This document shows, piece by piece, positions 16,949-26,855 of a stretch of 64,000 nucleotides of DNA. Below the pieces are notes generated by a model. It did no database searches. It was not told where the DNA came from and saw only the letters and a program-made list of their open reading frames with translations. The stretch lies in contig NZ_OY781464.1 in the NCBI RefSeq assembly GCF_963676735.1, forward strand, positions 4,559,001 to 4,623,000, given 5' to 3'. Positions within the stretch are counted from its first letter, which is position 1, and every line of letters starts with the position of its first letter. The translations under genes were made by a program, and so were the position numbers. This DNA comes from an uncultured Draconibacterium sp. Its GTDB lineage: Bacteria; Bacteroidota; Bacteroidia; Bacteroidales; Prolixibacteraceae.

Positions 16949-19234
16949 ATGAACAACTTTAAATTATATTTCAGAAACCTGATTAAAAACAAAGTTTTTT
17001 CAACCATAACTATTGGAAGTTTTACGGTGAGTATTGCAATTATTATTGTACTGGTTTCATTTTTAGTATCGGAGTTTAGCTACGATAAACACATAAAAAA
17101 TATAGATAATATTTACAGGCTCAAAGCTTCCGAAAATCAAGCCTCAATTCCTGAGCAATCGCGAGCTTTGATGTTAACCGAAATCCCGGAAATTGATGCT
17201 ATCTCGAATTACACAATAAACTATGAACCAATTGTTTATCAACAAAGTAATTTCAGTGCGAAGGTTATTAATTCTGATGAGGATTTGTTTTCGGTATTGC
17301 CAATTGAATTTGTAGTTGGCAGTGCTGATAATATTTTCAAAAACAAACAAAATGTTGTAATAACCGAGGGGCTTTCACAAAAAATATTCGGAAATGAAAA
17401 TCCAATTGGGAAAGTACTGAACATTTCGCATAAGGAAGAAGTACAAATTGTGGCACTCATAAAAAATTTCCCTGCAAAAAGTACGCTCAATGGTGACTTA
17501 ATCTGCTCAACCGATTTAAAAATCCGATATTCAAGAAGCTGTTATAACGACGTTTGTACCTATTTCTACAAAACATTAATACGCTTACAAAATAAAGTAT
17601 CGGTAGATGAAGTCAGTAATAAAATTACTTCGGTAATCCCCAAAATAAATGAACATGATAATAATATCTATTCGCTCAATCCTTTTAAAAATGTTTACTT
17701 CGACACATCTTTGGCTCACGACGACCTTCAACATGCAAATATTAAATTAATTCGTTTACTGGCTTGGTTAACCATTGCCTTACTACTTCTTTCAATATTT
17801 AATTATATCAACCTTTCAATAGGGCAAAACACCACCCGTTTAAAAGAATTTGGTGTAAAACAAACGCTGGGAGCACGAAACAAAAGTGTATTTTTTCAGT
17901 TTTTTGGCGAAGCATTTTTAACCACTCTTCTGGCTACAATTTTTGCTTTTTTTATTGCCTATTTTATTCAACCGATATTTGTAGAATTATTTGGCAAACA
18001 TTTTTTAATAAGCAGCCTCCTTATTTCACCACAAAATGTTTTTTTGGGTATTATGCTTATCGGAGTAGTTTCTATTCTTTCGGCTATTTATCCTGCTTAT
18101 CTTGCAACCAAAGTGAAGGCCAAAGATTTGCTTCAAAAAAATACCGGAACAAAATCAAAAGGAATAGATATCCGTAAATCGTTAAATGTTATCCAGTTTG
18201 CGGCAACCATTTCAATTCTGGTGTCTTTAATTGTAATAACCCGTCAGATTGAATATGTAAAAACAAAAGATTTAGGATTTAGCACAGAGCAGCTTGTTCG
18301 AATTCCGGTGCATTGGAAAGCAAAAGATAAAGTAAACATTCTAATTGATGAAATAAATTCAGTTTCAGGGGTAAAAAATTCTTGCTACTCTCACGGAACT
18401 CCCGGAGGAATTTGGAATTATAGTCAAAATGATGAGTTTGGAAAGATTTCGGTTATTGCAAGTGATAAAAATTTTACAGAAACTTTTGGAATAACGGTTA
18501 TTGAGGGACGTAATTTCTTTCAAGGCGAGCAAAACAGGGTTTGCCTAATAAATAAAACAGCAATGAAACAAGCCGGCTGGGAAAGTTTTGTAGGTAAAAA
18601 AATGTTTGGTTATGAGGTCATTGGTTTGGTGGATGATTTTCATTATGAAAACATGTATAATCAAATTGGGGGATTAATGGTTAACAACGACAAAGATGTT
18701 TCCCATCTTACTGTACGTTTACTTTCGGGCAGCACATTTAACTTAATTGCCGAAATCGAAAAAGTATTTAAAAAGATTTTGCCTGATTATGAGTTTGCCT
18801 TTCAGTTTTACGACGATTATTTAAACGACATGTACCAGCAGGAAGAAAAGCGTGCAGCATCTATTCGTATTATCGCCATAATCGCCATATTTATTTCTTG
18901 CATTGGCTTAATCGGGCTTGTTGAATTCTCGACAAAAAACAGGATAAAAGAAATCGGCATACGAAAGGTTAACGGTGCCAAAGTTTCTGAAATACTTTCA
19001 ATGTTAAATAAAGACTTTATAAAATGGGTAGCCATTGCTTTTATAATAGCCTGCCCAATTGCCTGGTACGCCATGAATAAATGGCTTGAAAACTTCGCCT
19101 ACAAAACCAGTTTAAGTTGGTGGATTTTTGCCCTGGCCGGGGTGTTGGCATTGGGAATTGCTTTGTTAACGGTTAGTTGGCAAAGTTGGAAGGCGGCTAC
19201 ACGGAATCCTGTCGAAGCACTTCGATACGAATAG
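16949..19234 (+). CDS. FtsX/MacB-type ABC permease 3
   Basis: A 761-aa permease of the same eight-helix, two-core-domain layout. It has the first-half motif KEFGVKQTLGA, the second-half motif KEIGIRKVNGAKVSEIL and the end NPVEALRYE. The periplasmic domain holds SRSCYNDVCTYFY, aligned with the Cys pair of permease 2, so these two form a closer subgroup. The 3' coding end and ~60 bases past the stop resemble the end of permease 6 (24337-26712), and a degenerate second copy of the terminal codons lies at 19277-19297. Confidence 0.9.
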   Translation: MNNFKLYFRNLIKNKVFSTITIGSFTVSIAIIIVLVSFLVSEFSYDKHIKNIDNIYRLKASENQASIPEQSRALMLTEIPEIDAISNYTINYEPIVYQQSNFSAKVINSDEDLFSVLPIEFVVGSADNIFKNKQNVVITEGLSQKIFGNENPIGKVLNISHKEEVQIVALIKNFPAKSTLNGDLICSTDLKIRYSRSCYNDVCTYFYKTLIRLQNKVSVDEVSNKITSVIPKINEHDNNIYSLNPFKNVYFDTSLAHDDLQHANIKLIRLLAWLTIALLLLSIFNYINLSIGQNTTRLKEFGVKQTLGARNKSVFFQFFGEAFLTTLLATIFAFFIAYFIQPIFVELFGKHFLISSLLISPQNVFLGIMLIGVVSILSAIYPAYLATKVKAKDLLQKNTGTKSKGIDIRKSLNVIQFAATISILVSLIVITRQIEYVKTKDLGFSTEQLVRIPVHWKAKDKVNILIDEINSVSGVKNSCYSHGTPGGIWNYSQNDEFGKISVIASDKNFTETFGITVIEGRNFFQGEQNRVCLINKTAMKQAGWESFVGKKMFGYEVIGLVDDFHYENMYNQIGGLMVNNDKDVSHLTVRLLSGSTFNLIAEIEKVFKKILPDYEFAFQFYDDYLNDMYQQEEKRAASIRIIAIIAIFISCIGLIGLVEFSTKNRIKEIGIRKVNGAKVSEILSMLNKDFIKWVAIAFIIACPIAWYAMNKWLENFAYKTSLSWWIFALAGVLALGIALLTVSWQSWKAATRNPVEALRYE

Positions 19235-19300
19235 TGAGAAGTGCGAAGATCCTCGATAGCGAAGCGTATCGGGATGGAGGCGCTGAGGTACGAATAAGAT
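19235..19300 (+). pseudogene. Relic of a permease 3' end downstream of permease 3
   Basis: Bases 19277-19297 read EALRYE-stop, the exact tail of the local permeases, although the real stop is already at 19232-19234. The preceding ~42 bases align with the sequence after permease 6 (26713-26767), which has ~14 extra bases. It looks like debris of a past recombination or deletion between neighbouring permease genes. Confidence 0.55.
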
Positions 19301-19306
19301 TGATTT

Positions 19307-19438
19307 CACCCCAAACGCCTAAAGGGGCTTTAAGGCACGAGCCAAGAAGTAAGGTTAGAGAAGCAAATGAGGATAAAAACAAGATAAATAATACGACAAT
19401 CGGAGATAAGAACAAGTCCCCATTAGGGGATATAGGAG
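19307..19438. repeat. MITE-like element with ~25-bp imperfect inverted ends
   Basis: The left end CACCCCAAACGCCTAAAGGG (19307 onward) resembles the reverse complement of the right end at 19414-19438 (AAGTCCCCATTAGGGGATAT plus AGGAG). Both carry their own CCCC...GGGG hairpin. The element ends three bases before the annotated ATG of permease 4, so it may have supplied that ATG and leader. Confidence 0.5.
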
Positions 19439-19441
19439 TAA

Positions 19442-21814
19442 ATGAAACAAAAACATAGAACCATGTTTAAACACTATATCAAATACATAATCAGGTTGTT
19501 AATTCACAATAAACTATCAACAACAATTAACCTTGTGGGCATTGTTCTTGGTTTATTGGTAAGCATATTGTTACTTTTTTTGGTGAAGAGCCAATTTGAA
19601 ACCGACCTCTTTCATAAAAATGCTGACCATATTTACAAGTTTGAAAACAGGGATGGAGAGCACATGTCGGTTCCTAAAATTAACCTTGTTAAGAAATATG
19701 TTCCCGAGGTAGAACATATCACTTACTTTCATCAAAGCTGGTCGAAGTCTGATTTTTTGAACTATAAAAACAACCGTTACCAGATTAATGATATGATTTG
19801 TGCAGACTCTGCCTTTTTTAATGTCTTCAATTTTGAGTCTGTCTTTGGAGATCTTAGCCAATGTCTCGCTCGACCCAACAGTTTGGTGCTAACCAGTTCA
19901 GAAGCTGAAAAGATTTTTGAAAATCAAAATCCCGTAGGAGAACTGGTTGAGGTATATTCTTCTGAATTTGAAAAGAAAATGTATACGGTTACTGCTGTTA
20001 TTGAAGATATTCCACCCACTTCGTCAATGCAGTTTAAATCGGTTATTTCAATGGGATCGAGGATGGAAATAAAATGGTATCGCGAAAATGCCAACCATTG
20101 GGGAACACATAATTATTTGGCGTATGCCTTGCTTAACGAAAACTGCAACCCCAAGGAGGTTGGCAAACGGATTGACCAGCTAATAATTGAAAACGGGCCT
20201 GAGTGGACACGTAGTGCAACACCTGTTAAATTATTGCCGTTTAAAGGATTGTATTTAGATAAAAATCCAGTTCAAAAATCAATGATTTTGGTATTGGGAA
20301 GCATTGGTATTCTTATTCTTATAATAGCATGTATTAATTATTTTAATCTTTCGGCAACCCAGTTAATGGGTAGTATTAAAAACGAAGGTATTATCCAAAC
20401 ACTGGGTGATTCCAGGCATGCTGTTATCACGCGATTTTTTATACAAACCTCTTTATTATTCTGCTTGGGAATAGCAATTGTTCTGTTTCTTTTAAAATTG
20501 GTATTGCCCTATTTCAATTCATTAAGCAATTCAAGTTTCCAGTATTCCGATTTATTCCGGGGCAGCAACAGTATTTTACTTTTAGGAGTTGTATTAGGAA
20601 GCATTGGCATATTCAGCATTTTCCCGCCTTTAATCATAAGCCGTTTCAAAACAATTCAATTACTATCGAAAAATATTTCGAATAAAAAGAGCAAATTGAG
20701 TTTTAATAAAGGCTTGCTTGTTTTTCAATTTCTAATTTCGATATTATTAATCACGTCTACATTTTTCATGTATAAGCAGAACCGTTTTATGCTGAATTCC
20801 GATTACGGTTTTACTACTGAAAACATTATGGCTATTCATATGAATCCTGAATCCTGGAACAATGAAGTTGCACTTAATCATCAATATAAAAGCCTTTCGG
20901 AAATCGATAAAATTGCCTATAGCAGCAACTTATTAACCGAGGTAAGTTCCGATTGGGGCCGAACCATGTTCCATAAAGATTCGTCGTTTCATGTAAGTTT
21001 TGTTAACCTTTTTGTAGATGAAAACTTTCTTGACCTTTTCGATATTCCTCTGGTTCGGGGAAATGGATTTAAAGAAAATCCAACCAAGCGTAATAACCTG
21101 ATTGTAAACAAGCAGTTTATTGAACATTATGGAATAACCGATATAGCAAGTGCTTCTTTAACCCGCGATAGAACAGAAGGAGTTTTACGAGGCGTTTGCG
21201 AAAATTTCAATTATAAGACTTTTCATACTGTTATTCAGCCTTTTGGGTTGCTTCAGGCCAAGGAGGAATGCTCGGAAATGCTTGTTAAATTTAATTGTAC
21301 CAACACGGCTGATATTAGCAATATGCTGAATGAAATGGAAACTATTTGGAACGCGCATAGCCCGAGCTATCCGTTTGAATATGTTTTTTACGACCAGCAA
21401 CTTCAGTATGTGTATCAAGGCGAAATAAGGCTTTTTAAAACATTTATGATTGCGTCGGTTATTTCGCTATTGGTTGCCGGGCTGGGATTATTCGGAATGA
21501 GCTTGTACCTGATAAATAATAAAATTAAAGAAATTGGCATTCGAAAAGTTAACGGAGCTAAAGTAACAGAAATACTAACCCTGCTAAACCGCGACTTTAT
21601 TAAATGGGTAGCTATTGCCTTTGTAATAGCCTGCCCAATTGCATACTATGCCATGGATAAGTGGTTGGAAAACTTCGCCTACAAAACCAATTTAAGCTGG
21701 TGGATTTTTGCTCTGGCCGGTGTGTTGGCTTTGGGCATTGCTTTGTTAACCGTTAGTTGGCAGAGCTGGAGAGCTGCAAGCAGAAACCCGGTAGAAGCAT
21801 TAAGATATGAGTAG
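19442..21814 (+). CDS. FtsX/MacB-type ABC permease 4
   Basis: A 790-aa permease with the array's standard architecture. The start shown adjoins a repeat element; the ATG at 19463 (MFKHYIKYIIRLL) fits the N-termini of the other permeases better and is probably the native start. The first-half coupling motif is degenerate (NEGIIQTLGD), while the second half keeps KEIGIRKVNGAKVTEIL. Bases 21605-21777 are identical to 26503-26675 in permease 6 except for one base, although the rest of the two genes is strongly diverged. Substrate unknown. Confidence 0.88.
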   Translation: MKQKHRTMFKHYIKYIIRLLIHNKLSTTINLVGIVLGLLVSILLLFLVKSQFETDLFHKNADHIYKFENRDGEHMSVPKINLVKKYVPEVEHITYFHQSWSKSDFLNYKNNRYQINDMICADSAFFNVFNFESVFGDLSQCLARPNSLVLTSSEAEKIFENQNPVGELVEVYSSEFEKKMYTVTAVIEDIPPTSSMQFKSVISMGSRMEIKWYRENANHWGTHNYLAYALLNENCNPKEVGKRIDQLIIENGPEWTRSATPVKLLPFKGLYLDKNPVQKSMILVLGSIGILILIIACINYFNLSATQLMGSIKNEGIIQTLGDSRHAVITRFFIQTSLLFCLGIAIVLFLLKLVLPYFNSLSNSSFQYSDLFRGSNSILLLGVVLGSIGIFSIFPPLIISRFKTIQLLSKNISNKKSKLSFNKGLLVFQFLISILLITSTFFMYKQNRFMLNSDYGFTTENIMAIHMNPESWNNEVALNHQYKSLSEIDKIAYSSNLLTEVSSDWGRTMFHKDSSFHVSFVNLFVDENFLDLFDIPLVRGNGFKENPTKRNNLIVNKQFIEHYGITDIASASLTRDRTEGVLRGVCENFNYKTFHTVIQPFGLLQAKEECSEMLVKFNCTNTADISNMLNEMETIWNAHSPSYPFEYVFYDQQLQYVYQGEIRLFKTFMIASVISLLVAGLGLFGMSLYLINNKIKEIGIRKVNGAKVTEILTLLNRDFIKWVAIAFVIACPIAYYAMDKWLENFAYKTNLSWWIFALAGVLALGIALLTVSWQSWRAASRNPVEALRYE
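21605..21777 (+). repeat. Gene-conversion tract, copy in permease 4
   Basis: 173 bases covering helices 7-8 match 26503-26675 with one difference (position 21751, C versus A). 21605-21750 is 146 bases without a mismatch, including at synonymous sites. Confidence 0.85.
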
Positions 21815-21884
21815 TGGGTCAGGCAAAACATTTGAAAGAGTATAAGTAGGATAGAACAGAGACATCAAACTAAAGAACAAAACC

Positions 21885-24281
21885 ATGAATTTTCAGGATT
21901 TAAAAATTGCTTTTCGAAATGCAAAAAAACATTCGGTAATGACTTTTGCCAAACTATTTGGTCTTACATTATCGTTTGCTGTAATTGTTTTTGCGGCAGT
22001 TTATGCTTATTACGAAACCAGTTTCGATAACATGTATCCCGATAAGAACCGAATTTACCGCGTAATTATGTACGGTAAACTCGATGGTAGAGAAGCCGAC
22101 ATGGCAGTAACTACTGCCGCCATGGGAAAATCAATGGTAGATGCTTTTCCTGAGTTGGAAGACAGGAACCGGATAAGAATGCAGGGCAACGGTATTTTTG
22201 TTAAAGACGATCATTCCTTTCGCGGAGAAGGTTATTTTTTAGCCGATACCAATTTTTTTGCTTTTTGGGGAGTTCCTATCCTTACTAACCGCACAAATGC
22301 CTTAGGAGCACGTGAGAATGTAACCATTGCTCGAAGCCTTGCCGAACGACATTTTAATTCGGTAGAACAAGCCCTGGAGAAACCCATTAAATTCAACGGG
22401 AACGACTGTATAATTACCGGTGTTTTTGAGGACTTCCCTCCGAACAGTCATTTGCAGGGTGAGGTTATAAGAAGCATAAATGTAGCCAATCATCCCGAAG
22501 ACGACTGGGGCTCGGAGAATTTATATACTTATTTTAAAACGTACCAACCAATTGCCAACCTGGATGATTTTACGTTTAAAACCACACAAATGGTTTACCA
22601 CCACCGACAAGCAACCTTCGATCCGGATGAAGCAACTACATTGGATGATTTGAAATACGGTGACGAAACCTATTTGTTTTATCGCCCTGAACCATTAAAG
22701 AAAATTCATTTTGGACAACACCGCTTCGACAATGCAAAAACATCGAACAAAATATATGTGTACGGTGCCATTGTACTGGCTTTACTGGTATTGGTTATCT
22801 CATCGGTGAATTACATCAATTTAAGTATTGCCAATATTGTAACACGCCACAAAGAAATTGCGGTTCGAAAAACAAATGGAGCCTTTCAAAACCAGTTAAT
22901 CAAGCAGTTTATAACCGAAGCGCTTTTGTATTGGTTTGTAAGCTTGCTTATCGCTTTGATCCTGTATTTTCTATGTTCGCAATATTTGCTTTCTTATCTC
23001 GGGCTTCGTTTGGAGATAGAAGGTTGGGAAGCTATTCGTATTGTTGGAGTCATCATTTCCGGCTTGTTGGTTTTTAATTTGTTGATTAATATTTGGCCGG
23101 TTCTTTCCGCTTCGCGAACGGGGGCTGCCACCTTATTAGGCTCAGAGCAGGTAAGACGAAAAAAACTGGTTTTTAGCAATGTGTTTGTGATAGTTCAGTT
23201 TGCTATTTCCGCACTTATTATCATTAGTGCCATATTGGTGAACCGGCAGATTGATTTTATGGTGAACAAGGATAGAGGATATGATCCGGAGAATGTAATG
23301 ATGATTACCCTTTGGGATTTGGAAAGAAGTAAACGCGAATCGTTGATAGAGGAATTAAGAAATGATCCGAATATAAAAGCAGTAACCACATCCGATCTTT
23401 ATTTTGGTGAGGATCCTTCCATGAACTCCTGTTTTTTTGATGTCGTAGAAGAGGAAAACTATTTCCACACCAGTCACATGATTACTGATCCTGATTTTAT
23501 GAAAGCATTTGACGTGGAAATGGTGGAAGGGCGGTTTTTCTCCAATGACCTATCCAATGAACTGGATAAAATAGTGGTTAATGAAACGGTTGCAGCCGAA
23601 TATGGAAAAGACAAATCGATTCTGGGAAAAACCATAGTTTATGGTGGCGGCGATCCCTACGAAGTGATTGGAGTTATTAAAGATTTTAATTTTCGCTCCT
23701 TGCATCATAAATTGGCTCCTTTGGTAATTCGTCGTAGAGATTATATGGGGAATATTTTTATAAAAATCAATCAGGACAAAGCCAGTTATGCAGTTGATCT
23801 TTTAAAAGCAAAGTGGAGCGAGTTTAATATTAGCCGAAACTTTTATTACACCTTTCACAACCAGGTTTTGGTAGCGCAATATGAAAAGGATCGTCAAGCC
23901 AGAAAAATGATGACCTTTCTTTCTATCATTTCCATTATTATAGCCTGTACCGGATTATATGCCATTAGCAACTATACCATTCAACAAAAAACAAAAGAAG
24001 TAGCTATTCGAAAAATAAATGGAGCAACCGTATTGTCCATTGCCAATAAAATGTCAAAACGTTTTCTCGCACTTGTGGTCTTATCTTTTGTTTTGGTGCT
24101 GCCTTTGAGTATTTATTTATCGCAAAAATGGTTGGAGAATTTTGCTTACCAAACCAGTATGAATGGCTGGATTTTTATGGCTTCACTGGGAATCTTGATT
24201 TTGGTATCACTGTTGGCCATTTCTATTCATGTAATAGGAGCAGCCACCCGAAATCCTGTTGAAGCTTTGCGATATGAATAA
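21885..24281 (+). CDS. FtsX/MacB-type ABC permease 5
   Basis: A 798-aa permease with two FtsX halves and two periplasmic core domains. It is the most distinct member of the consecutive block: coupling motifs are KEIAVRKTNGA in the first half and KEVAIRKINGATVLSIA in the second. Helices 7-8 do not share the near-identical DNA of permeases 2, 3, 4 and 6, yet the tail NPVEALRYE is kept. The periplasmic domain contains a long insertion around DPDEATTLDDLKYGDETYLF. It starts 70 bases after permease 4. It seems to have escaped gene conversion, which suits a different or older function (inference). Confidence 0.9.
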   Translation: MNFQDLKIAFRNAKKHSVMTFAKLFGLTLSFAVIVFAAVYAYYETSFDNMYPDKNRIYRVIMYGKLDGREADMAVTTAAMGKSMVDAFPELEDRNRIRMQGNGIFVKDDHSFRGEGYFLADTNFFAFWGVPILTNRTNALGARENVTIARSLAERHFNSVEQALEKPIKFNGNDCIITGVFEDFPPNSHLQGEVIRSINVANHPEDDWGSENLYTYFKTYQPIANLDDFTFKTTQMVYHHRQATFDPDEATTLDDLKYGDETYLFYRPEPLKKIHFGQHRFDNAKTSNKIYVYGAIVLALLVLVISSVNYINLSIANIVTRHKEIAVRKTNGAFQNQLIKQFITEALLYWFVSLLIALILYFLCSQYLLSYLGLRLEIEGWEAIRIVGVIISGLLVFNLLINIWPVLSASRTGAATLLGSEQVRRKKLVFSNVFVIVQFAISALIIISAILVNRQIDFMVNKDRGYDPENVMMITLWDLERSKRESLIEELRNDPNIKAVTTSDLYFGEDPSMNSCFFDVVEEENYFHTSHMITDPDFMKAFDVEMVEGRFFSNDLSNELDKIVVNETVAAEYGKDKSILGKTIVYGGGDPYEVIGVIKDFNFRSLHHKLAPLVIRRRDYMGNIFIKINQDKASYAVDLLKAKWSEFNISRNFYYTFHNQVLVAQYEKDRQARKMMTFLSIISIIIACTGLYAISNYTIQQKTKEVAIRKINGATVLSIANKMSKRFLALVVLSFVLVLPLSIYLSQKWLENFAYQTSMNGWIFMASLGILILVSLLAISIHVIGAATRNPVEALRYE

Positions 24282-24336
24282 AATTTCAGTCTAAACATTT
24301 TGATGGAGCTAAATAAAATTCAAAAAACAATCTAAA

Positions 24337-26712
24337 ATGAGTATGCTAAATAGTATAAATCAAAAAATAATTTTTAGAAACTTATTGCGAAATAAGCTGC
24401 ATTCGAGCATTAATATTATGGGGTTTGCTGTAGGTATAGCTGTTTTTATGATGATTGTGAGGTACGTTAATCATCAGTTTAGTTACGACCGCTTTCATCA
24501 GCAACAAGAAAGTATTTACAAAATTCATTTGGGCGACAGCAAATCACTACCTCCTGCAATAGCTCCGTTTGTATGCGATAATATTTCGGCAATTGAAAAT
24601 TTTGTGCGTATAGACGAATGGTACGCAGGAGGAAGCTTGGGCTACTTGAAAAGTAATAACGAAACTTTTAGAACATCCGATTTATTATTTGTTGACGATA
24701 GCTTTTTCGATTTTTTTGATTTTGAGTTGTTATATGGAGATGCTGAAAGTGCTCTAAGTTCTCCAAATTCCATTATTCTTTCTGAAAGTTTGGCAACAAC
24801 GATTTTTGGCAACGAAAATCCAACCGGTAAACAAATTGAGTATCTCAGCGACTTCCCCAGCGCTACCTACAATTTTACGGTAGCGGGTGTTATGGCCAAT
24901 GCGCCAACCAATTCGTCTATTCAATACAACGGTCTTATTTCAATGTCAACTATTCAGTACCACAAAATACGCAATGGAAATATTAACGAAGATTGGGGAA
25001 ATTGGGGATTTGCCACGTATGTAAAAATTGCATCTCCCAAAGTTGCCGAACAAATTAATAGCTTAACACCCGAATTCTGGGACAATTTTGTTTCCGAAAG
25101 ATGGCAGGCAGATAAAAACAGTCCTCGCGCTGAACGTTATAAATTAAATATGGTTCCGTTAAAAGAGGTTCATTTTGCAAGTGGACAGAAACGCTCTTCT
25201 GTATATCTCATTTTCTTTATAGGCTTGGTAATCTTGTTAATTGCCATATTTAATTATATCAACTTGTCGTTGGCAATTTCTACCACTCGTATTAAAGAAA
25301 TAGGAATACGAAAAGTAATCGGCTCGGCTAAAAATGCGCTATTTGTACAGTTTATAAAAGAGTCGATAATGATAACTTTTATTGCGGCAGTTTTGGCAGG
25401 TGTTCTTATACTTTTGTTACATCCCTATTTAAAAGACTTTACAGGTTTTGATACCATTATTGCGCCCGAACATTTCATACAAACGCTACTGTTTTTTATT
25501 GCCGGAGTTATGGTAATCGGGCTTTTATCCGGATTATATCCGGCGTGGTTTCTCACCAAAATTGCTCCAATTCGTAGCCTTAAAAACGAAATTAATCGTG
25601 GTAAAAAGGGAAACAAAATTAAACAAGTGCTGCTTGTATCGCAATTTGTAGTTTCAATAATTTTATTGGTAGTTGTAATTTCAATAAGCAAACAGGTAAA
25701 TTTTATTAGAAACAAAGAGCTTGGTTTCGATAAAGACCATATCATCTATCTTTCGGGTAGTTCTAATATCGATAAGTCTTACGATACCTTCCGCGAAACA
25801 TTACTTCAAAATCCGGAAATTCAAAATGTGGCAAGGTCGAATGGCAGATTTGTTGCTGGTCTGAATCTTGGTTTGAAACACAAAGTTAATGGCGAATATA
25901 AAACATTCAGGGGCACAACCATCGACCCCGACTTTGTAGAAACTTTTGGCTTGGAAATTATAGAAGGTAGAAATTTCAGAAAAGGCGAAAACGATTTGTA
26001 CAACACCGCTTTGGTAAACGAACAGTTTGTAAAAAAAATGGAATTGGAATCACCAATAGGTTCGGTCGTTTCTTCCCTAAAGAACGATGTTACCATTATA
26101 GGAGTAGTAAAAGATTTTCATATCTATTCTTTACGTACTGCGATTGATGCTTGTATGTTGTGTTACTATCCTTGGAATTCTTGCGTGAACATAAAGATTT
26201 CGGGGCACGATATTGAAAACAGCATTGCTATTGTAGAAAAAACATGGAATGAACTTGTACCCGGTGTTCCATTCGAGTATCATTTTTTAGATGATGATTT
26301 TGAAAAACTGTACAAAACCGAAACTGAATTTAGCAGCATAATAAAATTATTTACGGCTTTGGCAGTTTTTATTGCCAGTTTAGGCTTGTTCGGGTTAATT
26401 TCATTTTCGGCTGTACAACGCAGAAAAGAGATTGGGATTCGGAAAATTAATGGAGCAAACATATATGAAATCCTAACCAAACTTAACGCAGAAGTTTTAC
26501 TGTGGGTAGCTATTGCCTTTGTAATAGCCTGCCCAATTGCATACTATGCCATGGATAAGTGGTTGGAAAACTTCGCCTACAAAACCAATTTAAGCTGGTG
26601 GATTTTTGCTCTGGCCGGTGTGTTGGCTTTGGGCATTGCTTTGTTAACAGTTAGTTGGCAGAGCTGGAGAGCTGCCACGCGAAACCCTGTCGAAGCACTT
26701 CGATACGAGTAG
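24337..26712 (+). CDS. FtsX/MacB-type ABC permease 6 (chimeric 3' end)
   Basis: A 791-aa permease that keeps a canonical coupling motif in both halves (KEIGIRKVIGSAKNALF and KEIGIRKINGANIYEIL). Most of the gene is distinct, but helices 7-8 (26503-26675) are almost identical in DNA to permease 4. The last ~12 codons and the 3' flank instead match permease 3 (CCTGTCGAAGCACTTCGATA in both). The end is therefore a mosaic of two neighbours. It closes the six-permease block and is followed by a degenerate tail relic and the DUF4097 gene. Confidence 0.9.
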   Translation: MSMLNSINQKIIFRNLLRNKLHSSINIMGFAVGIAVFMMIVRYVNHQFSYDRFHQQQESIYKIHLGDSKSLPPAIAPFVCDNISAIENFVRIDEWYAGGSLGYLKSNNETFRTSDLLFVDDSFFDFFDFELLYGDAESALSSPNSIILSESLATTIFGNENPTGKQIEYLSDFPSATYNFTVAGVMANAPTNSSIQYNGLISMSTIQYHKIRNGNINEDWGNWGFATYVKIASPKVAEQINSLTPEFWDNFVSERWQADKNSPRAERYKLNMVPLKEVHFASGQKRSSVYLIFFIGLVILLIAIFNYINLSLAISTTRIKEIGIRKVIGSAKNALFVQFIKESIMITFIAAVLAGVLILLLHPYLKDFTGFDTIIAPEHFIQTLLFFIAGVMVIGLLSGLYPAWFLTKIAPIRSLKNEINRGKKGNKIKQVLLVSQFVVSIILLVVVISISKQVNFIRNKELGFDKDHIIYLSGSSNIDKSYDTFRETLLQNPEIQNVARSNGRFVAGLNLGLKHKVNGEYKTFRGTTIDPDFVETFGLEIIEGRNFRKGENDLYNTALVNEQFVKKMELESPIGSVVSSLKNDVTIIGVVKDFHIYSLRTAIDACMLCYYPWNSCVNIKISGHDIENSIAIVEKTWNELVPGVPFEYHFLDDDFEKLYKTETEFSSIIKLFTALAVFIASLGLFGLISFSAVQRRKEIGIRKINGANIYEILTKLNAEVLLWVAIAFVIACPIAYYAMDKWLENFAYKTNLSWWIFALAGVLALGIALLTVSWQSWRAATRNPVEALRYE
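26503..26675 (+). repeat. Gene-conversion tract, copy in permease 6
   Basis: Counterpart of 21605-21777 (one mismatch in 173 bases). The match starts abruptly at TGGGTAGCTATTGCC and stops near GAGCTGC, after which the sequence follows permease 3 instead. Confidence 0.85.
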
Positions 26713-26790
26713 TGAGAAGTGCGGAGATCCTCGATAGCGAACTATTGGTCGGGGACGTATCGGGATAGAAGCATTGCGGTGCAGATAAAA
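26713..26790 (+). pseudogene. Relic of a permease 3' end downstream of permease 6
   Basis: Homologous to 19235-19300. After a shared AGATCCTCGATAGCGAA stretch there are ~14 extra bases, then GAAGCATTGCGGTGCAGATAA (26768-26788), reading EALR-CR-stop, a decayed copy of the EALRYE tail. It lies wholly outside any gene. Confidence 0.5.
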
Positions 26791-26855
26791 AAAGTAACTA
26801 TTCCAGAAAAAAGTCGTCATATAGGTAATTATCAGAAAAACAACTAAATAATCTT

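Noticed and set aside
19177..19458. Open frame of 93 codons overlapping the end of permease 3 and the start of permease 4
   Set aside because: It runs through the permease tail in another frame, then the tail relic and repeat element; no family resemblance.
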